Shown: in pieces, positions 55,520 through 64,000 of the stretch
Numbering within the stretch: position 1 is the stretch's first letter
How the letters are laid out: each line of letters starts with the position of its first letter
Source of the DNA: Salminus brasiliensis
Taxonomy: Eukaryota > Chordata > Actinopteri > Characiformes > Bryconidae
Direction: 5' to 3'
NCBI RefSeq assembly: GCF_030463535.1
Contig: NC_132880.1
Location: 43,837,842 to 43,901,841 of the forward strand
DNA length: 64,000 nucleotides
Program-made: the position numbers and the translations under genes
The notes under the pieces: generated by a model
Seen by the model: the letters and a program-made list of their open reading frames with translations, nothing else
What the model was told of the DNA's origin: nothing
Databases searched by the model: none

Positions 55520-58500
55520 TATCATCATCATCATCATCATCAAAATACCAAAGGAGACTATACAAAACTCAAAGAACAAGAATCACAAGAAGTGGATTCA
55601 TATCAAGATAAATAACATTAAATAATAATTAAATTAAAAATAAAATAAAATACATCATTCACTGTTTAAACACATTGATCCAGATGTATTCACAGCCACA
55701 TGAAAGAAATCCTTTCAGGAGCACACTTTCAATGTAATTCACTATTCACTATATGTTCCCAGTACGAATGGAAACAGAGAACAATATCTCTAACAATAAC
55801 TCCCATCCTCCCTCATTACTGCATAACATCGCTGTCCAATTAAAAACATGCATCAAGAAGGCCAAAACATCCTTATTGTTAAATGAAAGTCAAAGGAAAA
55901 TAAGAGGTTAGTCCTAGTCATTAAGAGCATTTCTATAGGTCTGACAGTGTACAGAGCAGCTACAGGGTTCAAACCACAGAGAAACCGAGAAACAAACAAA
56001 AATAGATACATGGTATGTAGGACTGTATGTAGGACAGCAGCGATGTATAAATCAGTCACTTACTAAAGGCCCAGTCTTCTCCATGTAACCCTCTTTAAGA
56101 TAGTTCCTGGTTATCCATGGCAGCAACTTGGAACAAAATAATACAAATAAATTTAAACACGTCTGTGTTTCAAGGTTTTTGCTGCCTCTGCAAAACAATG
56201 TAGGTTTACTGCAACACACAGTGGAAGAGCAAAATGAGGAATCTTTAAAGGACCTGAAACGAATACTGACCAAAAGCAATGTCAAATGCTCACCTCATCA
56301 TCAGTAGCTGTAGGGAATGCTGTCTTCAGGTAGACAAATCGTGTGGCTCTAATAGCATTGAACCAATTCACAATTTCCTGAAAGAGCAACGGGGCAAGTT
56401 CAGCAAATAAGTTTCCTACTTCCTGTGACAATCCCAGGTTCCTACATTAATTGTACAATGATATCAGCTCCACTTACCACACATGAGCACTTTGTAGTTC
56501 TGTAATTACAGAATGTACTATTATTGTTTTTTTTTTTTATTATTATTATAATTATTATGATTCACCTTCACCTGTCTGTGGGTTTAAAGCCTGGGGGGGT
56601 ATTACATTTCAAGTAGTTATATTTACAAGTACACAATAAAAATGTTAAACCTATAATAATTACAATATTAATGTACTCCCCAGGGATGGGGGTGGTTGTG
56701 AGACCACCTGGTATAAGATTCCATATAAATCAAATAAACAAACAAATAAATAAACAAAATAACACAACATTAGCATAAAATTGACTGCACTGAATCAGCT
56801 ACAGGTCTCACTGCCAGAACATGATTTTTCTAAATTATTTTATAATTTGTTCAATTACTTTATAATTTGTTCAATTGCTTTCCTCAATTGAACAAATAAT
56901 TAAAAAAACTGTCATAAATGTTTAATAAAATGTCATTTCCAGTAGAGAACTTACTTCCTGTGTTGGAACAAAACAGACTCATTCAGCTTGTCTGAAAACA
57001 GATACTCAGATATTTCTGGCGGTTCCATTGAAAAGCAGGATGTAGGTTAAGGGCTCTCTTGTTTGAAAAGCTCAGAAAAGGTTTCCTCTAACTCAGTGAT
57101 GAAGAATAAAGGAAAGTATTCAAAACCCAAAACCCCCAAAAATCTGGCTGACCTGTCCGTTTTCATGGTAAACAAAGAGGTTGCGGGTGTGGTCATCCAC
57201 ACAGTAAGTGATCTGAAGGCCGTGAGCATGTCCAATCTTCTGAGGCTGAAAAGTTGCATTCAGATGTTTTACAGAGATGATGGCTTTCGGCCCTTTAGCC
57301 TCCTGAAAGGTAAAAGGAAATTGTTATTTAGTTTGTTTTTATATAATTACTCATACATCCTTTGTAAGGATGTGTAAAGCACCCGAGATACCCTACAGTG
57401 GACCAATTAATTAGCATCATTGGTCAAATATAATAATAATAATAATAGTAATAATAATGACTAATCACACTGTAACTAATAAACTAATAATATAGCCTCT
57501 CTAGGTTGAGCTATGCTACGCCATAAACATACATATAGATTATATATTAGTTGTTTGAGCCAAATATGTGATGATTCATGATTGCATTTAGCACCATGCT
57601 AATCTATAGAGTATATGTTCTATGCTCTAGTATATGCATATCACTTGTTACCTACATTAGCCTTAAAGCCAAACCTCAGACGCTGAATATGCTTAAGCTG
57701 ACTGACCGCATTTGAGGCTACTCTGGAACATCGAAAATGACTAATCGATATAAACCTTCGCTTTAATTGACATTGCTGCTTGTGGTGTATTCAGTGGTTG
57801 ATATGAGCATATTTCACTTTTTTCACTTTTCATTTTTTCTCTGCTGTTGGTACAATATTTTTTTATTTTGCTGTCCAGAAACAAACCACCTAAACCACAC
57901 ATCTGTATATTTTTGTATTTATTGCCTTTGTACTTTTTGTCCATGCGCCTCGTCTCATGTTCTGTCTATAGACCTTGCATTATTGTATCATTATTGTATC
58001 ATTATTGTATCATGTCCTACCTATTCTGCACCAGAGACTTAGCCTAAGCCTGTATTAGTATAATGACAATAAAGTTTAACTGAATTGAACTGAATTAAAT
58101 TAAATTAAATAATAATGAGGCTTTAAACTAAAAGCCCTGCTGCAAGTGTTTCTGTATTCAAAAGAATTGCTTAGTAAGTCATCTACAGTCCTCACATCCT
58201 CCTTGAAATATTTTAGGGTGAAGTCTTGTTCTGATAGAACAAACTTCCTCTTGAGAAACTGCCCGTTGTCCTTCCCTTTCTTCCACAGCACCCCTTCATA
58301 TACTCCTAGAACCAATTAAAACATGAATTAGTAAGGAAAAGCAGTGGTGCAGTACCTTAGAATAAAAAATGTACTGTTCACACATTTATGGTGTGAATGC
58401 ATTCAGCTACTTTAAAAAGCACCTATTTCTGACACAGATGTGCAAATGCATACACACACACAGTCTGTCCAGCCTCCGTAGAGAAGTACTGCCACCCGAA

Positions 58501-61500
58501 TAGGACTCTCTGGAGCAGATAAACATGAACCTACAGGCACTATGCCTAATTCTAGGCATAAGCTAGAGGGGTATAAAGCCCCCCAGCACTGAGCTGTAGA
58601 GCATTGGAACTATGTTCTCTGGAATGATGGTTGGTGCTCCATCCAATACTTTTGGGATGAGTTGGAGATGAGGTCACGTGGCGATCATACAACATCCTGA
58701 CCTCACTAACGCTCTTGTCACTGATCCTCCAAAATCTAGTAGAAACCCTTCCTTGGAAAGCAGCGACAGTTACTCCAACAAAAGCAGGATAAACCCTTGA
58801 TTTCAGAAAAAAACAATGATCAGGTGTCCCAATACTTTTGTCCATATAGTATATGTTTGTACAAAATACTCATTAATCATTAATCCCATGTACTGTGTAT
58901 TATGCATGTATTGCTTAGGCCAATGTAGCACAGTGCTTTGGAGTTGAATACACTGTGTGGAAACAGCTGTATTATATTAGTGATAGTTATGTTGTCACTA
59001 CTGGGGCCATACATGACCCACCATCCATTTCAGACAACAGAACAGTAGTAATATCGTTCTGCATTTAGGTATATAGTATCAAAACATACGTAATGAGGAC
59101 TGACACCCTATGCTTTGGTTTCATTGAAGACTTGATTTCATTGATTCTGGGTAGGCTGTGGTCACACTGTGATAAGAAGTGCACAAGAAGAAGAATGAAG
59201 GAATATATGTAATATGTTAAAAATGCAATGCATTTACACTGTTGCTGAAATTTATAAGAAGTCAGCTATGAGGAAATTCAAATATCATCAGCATTAAAAT
59301 AAACAAATAAATAAAGAAATATTTAAATTTAGTTCCTCTTTTAATTGCACATGTAGTCCATAGTTTATGGGGGCCAAAGCTTAACTATAAAAACATTCTG
59401 TGGTGTTATCAGTAACTATGTTCACACCTTCTCATTCATTGTTTCTTCCTGTTTTTGTTGGAGCAACTATCTCTACTCTTCAGGGAAGGATTTCTACTAT
59501 ATCCTAATTCATTAAATATTACAGATGATTTCTGTGTCCACAGGAACTTCTGTTCTTTTTTGAAGTGTTAAAGTGTTGTAAACATACCTTTGGATAGAAA
59601 CTACTGACTAAGTAGTACTACACTCTATATAGGTATGTATTTTATGTATAAATATTTTATACATATACAATTATGTTTTTTTTTTCTATTTGATGTATAT
59701 ATATATATATATATATATAAACTGTTTTTCCATCATCAATACCAGCTATTAATTATTAAATTCTTCTTTAAATTCTCACGGTTCTATATGTGGAACCACA
59801 GCCTTTACTAAAGAACTCCTGAAGAATATCAGGAGTGTACACAGAGGGGAAAGAATCTAGGGCGAGTTTCCTGGAAGCGATCGATTGTAGTGAATAATGA
59901 ACCAACAAATAAAGGATGTGAGAAAGGAATGAGTCAGTTGTGCCAGGGTTTCCCGAAGAACTTTGCAAACCGAAACTTATCGGAAGAGCTCAAAAAAACC
60001 TTGACAGTGAACCGTATTGGGACACCTGCTCATTCACTGACTTTTCCAAAATCAAGGGCATTAAAAGAGTTGATCCTGTTCTTGTTGGAGTTACTTTTCT
60101 CTGCTGTCCAGGGAAGTCTTTTTTACTATATTGTACAGCATTGCTGTTAGTAGGGTCAAGATGTTGGATGATCACCACCTCACCTCATCCCCATCCCCCC
60201 CAACCACCATCCATCATTCCAGAGAACACAGTTCTACTGCTCCACAGCTCAATGCTGTGGAGGAGGAGGGAAGGGGGGGGGGGTTCATACCCCTCTATCC
60301 CACGCCTTGGATTAGGCAGCATGGTGCCAATAAGTTAAAATTTATCTTGCACCAATTTATCTGTGTTTGCATGTGCACATGTGTGTCAGCAATGCGTGCA
60401 ACCTAAAGTAGAATGTATTCGGCTACATACATATATATTGTACAACTCAATGGGCAGTACACAAAAAAGTTCCTTCTTAAGCAATTTCTAATGTTATAAA
60501 TCCTCTGCTTCTGGTTTACCTGATGAGTAGGCAAGCAGCTTCTTTTCCTCTGTAAACTCCTGCCTTTCGTACTTGGCTCTGATCCACTGTTCTCTCAGCA
60601 CCCTACAGACCATAAGAGAACCATTTCACACAGTGCACAAAGCACACAGGAGAGGGCTAATCTTTATCTATTGGACTTTTCCAGCAAAACCCCTGTATCT
60701 CCAAAATTGCAATTAAAATCGCATTTCTATTGGTCCATTCATCATGTTTTGGAGTCAATATAAACAACAACTGCTGCTTAAATAGTGTCAAAAACTGAAA
60801 ACTGAAAAATAAATAAAAATTGAAAAGCACACAAATAAATAAATAAATAAATAAATGAGTTTTTTTTCTGTAAAAGTGATGGCATGTTGTGAAAGTATGC
60901 ACATTTTAATCCTATGCCAAGACAACTATGCATAGCTGTAAAGAGTTAAACTAGCCGCTTGTAGAGCATTGTGTGTAGAGAACTGAAAGGGCAAATCGAC
61001 AAATTCAAAGGCCTGACATCCAACACCAAAAACCCCCTTGGCTAAAACATGAATACAAGAGCAGTTCCTCTTATTGTTACCAACAGTAATGCATGGCCTC
61101 ATCCCCCAGCTTAAATCTGTTTGCCACATCAGCAGTCTCCCACTTCCCCAACGACAGATTTGTTTTAGTGTGATACCAAGTGAATGGACAAAGGCAATGG
61201 CTGGGGAACAATCCTTTTTAAAAATGACACAAACAGTCAGTCTATGCATTACCTCAAGTCTCCAAGAGAGAGTACTTACTCACAGTCATCTTGCTGTGGC
61301 TGATAGTAGAAGACCGGGACGAATTTCTCGTAGAAGTCTTTGGCCGTTCGGTTTCCGTTGGCTTTCATAAACTTCACATTAAAGTCATTTGGCCACATGA
61401 AACACAAAAGTAATGAGGTTAACAGTGGACACTGTTTGATGTGCCCAGCCGGACACCAACGTCAGTAGATGTTATTATCTGGCTGAATGTAGTGTATGTG

Positions 61501-63936
61501 ATGTCGAGTGAATTTTAAAAATACAATGTGAAGACAACATCTAATGCCAACGTGAATTTGATGTAGAAAAATTGTTGGTTTTAAATTGTGATGTTGAGTA
61601 AGCAAAATCCAACATCTTTCAAACGTTACCTGCCAACGTCATACTGATGAAAAATACCAGCATTTAGTTGAGGGTTAGTTGAGGTATGGTGACCAAAACC
61701 TGACGTCTGCTACATTGCCATAATGTTAATGTCCATACAGTGAAGTTTAAACATTGCTAGATGTTGAGGTATTGCTGGCTTTATGTCACTGTGTGAGATA
61801 AGCGAAATTCAACATCTGTCTAACGGTTGAGCTTGATGTCAACCCAATGTTGGTTTTGGAAGGATATGTGACTTTGATTTCCAACCACAGTTTAACGTCC
61901 GTCTAACGTTGGAGATGACATCAAACCAGTGTTGGATTTTATTAAATGTGACTGATTTCCAACCACAGTTTAACGTCCGTCTAACGTTGGAAATTGACAT
62001 CAAACCAGTGTTGGATTTTATTAAATGTGACCGATTTCCAACCACAGTTTAACATCCGTCTAACGTTGGAGATTGACATCAAACCAGTGTTGGATTTTAT
62101 TAAATGTGACTGATTTCCAACCACAGTTTAACATCCGTCTAACGTTGGAGATGACATCAAACCAGTGTTGGATTTTATTAAATGTGACCGATTTCCAACC
62201 ACAGTTTAACATCCGTCTAACGTTGGAAATTGACATCAAACCAGTGTTGGATTTTATTAAATGTGACTGATTTCCAACCACAGTTTAACATCTGTCTAAC
62301 GTTGGAGATGACATCAACACAGTGTTAGATTTTATTAAATGTGACCGATTTCCAACCACAGTTTAACATCTGTCTAACGTTGGAGATGACATCAACACAG
62401 TGTTGGATTTTATTAAATGTGACCGATTTCCAACCACAGTTTAACGTCCGTCTAACGTTGGAAATTGACATCAAACCAGTGTTGGATTTTATTAAATGTG
62501 ACCGATTTCCAACCACAGTTTAACATCTGTCTAACGTTGGAAATTGACATCAAACCAGTGTTGGATTTTATTAAATGTGACTGATTTCCAACCACAGTTT
62601 AACGTCCGTCTAACGTTGGAGATGACATCAAACCAGTGTTGGATTTTATTAAATGTGACCGATTTCCAACCACAGTTTAACGTCCGTCTAACGTTGGAGA
62701 TGACATCAAACCAGTGTTGGACTTTATTAAATGTGACTGATTTCCAACCACAGTTTAACATCCGTCTAACGTTGGAGATGACATCAAACCAGTGTTGGAT
62801 TTTATTAAATGTGACTGATTTCCAACCACAGTTTAACATCCGTCTAACGTTGGAGATGACATCAAACCAGTGTTGGACTTTATTAAATGTGACTGATTTC
62901 CAACCACAGTTTAACATCCGTCTAACGTTGGAGATGACATCAAACCAGTGTTGGATTTTATTAAATGTGACCGATTTCCAACCACAGTTTAACATCTGTC
63001 TAACGTTGGAGATGACATCAAACCAGTGTTGGATTTTATTAAATGTGACTGATTTCCAACCACAGTTTAACATCCGTCTAACGTTGGAGATGACATCAAA
63101 CCAGTGTTGGATTTTATTAAATGTGACCGATTTCCAACCACAGTTTAACATCCGTCTAACGTTGGAGATGACATCAAACCAGTGTTGGATTTTATTAAAT
63201 GTGACTGATTTCCAACCACAGTTTAACATCCGTCTAACGTTGGAGATGACATCAAACCAGTGTTGGATTTTATTAAATGTGACCGATTTCCAACCACAGT
63301 TTAACGTCCGTCTAACGTTGGAGATGACATCAAACCAGTGTTGGATTTTATTAAATGTGACTGATTTCCAACCACAGTTTAACATCCGTCTAACGTTGGA
63401 GATGACATCAAACCAGTGTTGGATTTTATTAAATGTGACTGATTTCCAACCACAGTTTAACATCCGTCTAACGTTGGAGATGACATCAAACCAGTGTTGA
63501 TGGATAAAATTCAACGTCTGTGCTATGCTCGTTTTTAACGTTAACCTAAGCTTCATTTTCATCTAAAATTCAATGTCTGTCCAACGTTAGAGTCCAACAT
63601 CTTTCTGAGGTCCGGTGCCTGCTAGGCAACTCCACACTGTTTGATTATGAACATCTTTATGATCCCCAATCATAACAACAATCAGATCAATCCATCCAAA
63701 CCAGTCAGCTTACGGCGACATCTGAACGTCAGGACTTCCAGGAGATCCCTACAAATGAAGCCAGGTAAACCATTACACCCATAGTTACACCCATAGTTTC
63801 CATACCTGCACAAGGTCATCATCCCAGAAGTCCAAGCGGATGGATTTGACTCTGCTCACACTGGACAGATTGCGGTGAGTACCAGAGCAGTTCAGACAAA
63901 CAAAGATGCCAAGTTTATATGAAGCCCAGTCTGGGT
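54846..63936 (-). CDS. adap2: ArfGAP with dual PH domains 2 (centaurin-alpha 2), lacks first exon
   Basis: ADAP2 is a GTPase-activating protein for Arf6, recruited to membranes by phosphoinositides. Minus-strand exons: 63806-63936, 61280-61371, 60520-60602, 58196-58305, 57153-57302, 56294-56377, 56064-56126, 55406-55483, 54969-55197 and 54846-54874 (TGA). They give 349 residues; human has 381, so only the first exon, with the leading zinc ligands, lies beyond 64000. The ArfGAP domain shows DPDWASYKLGIFVCLNCSG, GTHRN with the catalytic Arg, and VKSIRLDFWDDD. PH1 starts GVYEGVLWKKGKDNGQFLKR and holds HAHGLQITY and HTRNLFVYHENGQ. PH2 starts LKEGYMEKTGP and includes FKKRWFILDALDRKLLYFK and ENHGYSVRD, ending in the helix NEWLEALQQVI. 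ADAP1 is less likely given this similarity and the rhot1 neighbour. Introns carry MITEs, a LINE tail and the 78-bp array. Confidence 0.95.
55826..56047. mobile_element. MITE, family B, adap2 intron
   Basis: Left end ACATCGCTGTCCAATTAAAA, right end GGACAGCAGCGATGT. The outermost ACATCGCTG words are inverted to each other. About 222 bp. Confidence 0.85.
57760..58110 (+). mobile_element. LINE 3' tail, adap2 intron
   Basis: A 5'-truncated tail ending ATGACAATAAAGTTTAACTG, followed by AATTGAACTG and AATTAAATTAAAT short repeats, typical of the 3' ends of fish L2/Rex-like LINEs. Three tandem TATTGTATCAT units lie near 57978-58012. Confidence 0.6.
58390..58853. mobile_element. MITE, family A, adap2 intron
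   Basis: The interior TGCATTCAGCTACTTTAAAA, GGGGTATAAAGCCCCCCAGC and GATGGTTGGTGCTCCATCC is shared with other copies. The right end is CCCAATACTTTTGTCCATAT. The left terminus is slightly truncated. Confidence 0.85.
60005..60415. mobile_element. MITE, family A, adap2 intron, opposite orientation
   Basis: Starts CCGTATTGGGACACCTGCTC and ends near GTGCAACCTAAAGTAGAATG. It contains a G-rich run at about 60265-60285. The right terminal repeat is missing. Confidence 0.8.
61850..63500. repeat. 78-bp minisatellite array, ~20 copies
   Basis: The unit runs TTTAACATCCGTCTAACGTT, GGAGATGACATCAAACCAGT, GTTGGATTTTATTAAATGTG, AYTGATTTCCAACCACAG (about 78 bp; some units have GAAATTGACATC and are 79 bp). 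Copies are about 95% alike. The array lies in the adap2 intron between the exons at 63806-63936 and 61280-61371. Decayed relatives flank it at about 61480-61850 and 63510-63610. Because 78 is 26 codons and the unit has no stop in some frames, long open frames arise on both strands; they are not genes. Confidence 0.97.
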
Positions 63937-64000
63937 CTGTAGAGAACATGAGCAGAGAGTTAACATGGTCTAACCTCAACTGGCCTGAAATACAAGATAC

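Noticed and set aside
62531-63562. Open frames of 343 codons (minus) and 318 codons (plus)
   Set aside because: Both are readings of the 78-bp tandem repeat; the frames stay open only because the unit is a multiple of three.

Overview
This is nuclear DNA from a bony fish, with introns, GT-AG splice sites and dense small vertebrate-type transposons. I found no prokaryotic or viral gene set. The repeat repertoire (tRNA-derived SINEs, several MITE families, Tc1 and LINE relics, GATA/GACA simple repeats) suggests a ray-finned fish, perhaps an otophysan such as a characiform or catfish. The species is inference only.

Seven genes can be supported. From left to right: the last coding exon and long 3' UTR of an Argonaute gene, best match ago4 (+); a single-exon claudin (+); airim, formerly C1orf109 (-, 4 exons, 202 aa); cdca8/borealin (+, 10 exons, 285 aa), divergent from airim across a compact promoter; a PH-domain adaptor with YxxP motifs that I cannot name (-, 10 exons, 299 aa); rhot1/Miro1 (-, 19 constitutive exons, 619 aa, plus a conserved cassette exon); and adap2 (-, 10 visible exons, first exon outside the window). 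Exon ends were set by hand from splice sites, reading phase and family alignment; all multi-exon models stay in frame throughout.

Layout: 1-5 kb, Argonaute end, 3' UTR and a foldback repeat. 5-10 kb, intergenic DNA around the claudin. 10.6-18.3 kb, the airim/cdca8 pair with three CCAAT-type (NF-Y) boxes and a CDE/CHR element, the signature of a G2/M promoter. 18.9-26.4 kb, the PH adaptor, with a GATA/GACA tract in an intron. 27-50.2 kb, rhot1, mostly intron with MITE, SINE and Tc1 relics. 50.2-54.8 kb, repeat-rich intergenic DNA. 54.8-64 kb, adap2, with a 78-bp tandem repeat of about 20 copies in an intron.

The genes do not form one pathway. AIRIM acts in 60S ribosome maturation, borealin in the chromosomal passenger complex, Miro1 in mitochondrial transport, ADAP2 in Arf6 regulation at membranes, claudin in tight junctions and Argonaute in RNA silencing. 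Human relatives of ago4, cdca8 and airim lie together at 1p34.3; those of rhot1 and adap2 lie at 17q11.2. The window therefore seems to join two ancestral blocks. I did not find a plainly new multi-gene system. The best leads are a U12-like intron in airim, an undescribed candidate cassette exon in rhot1, the unnamed YxxP adaptor and the 78-bp array.
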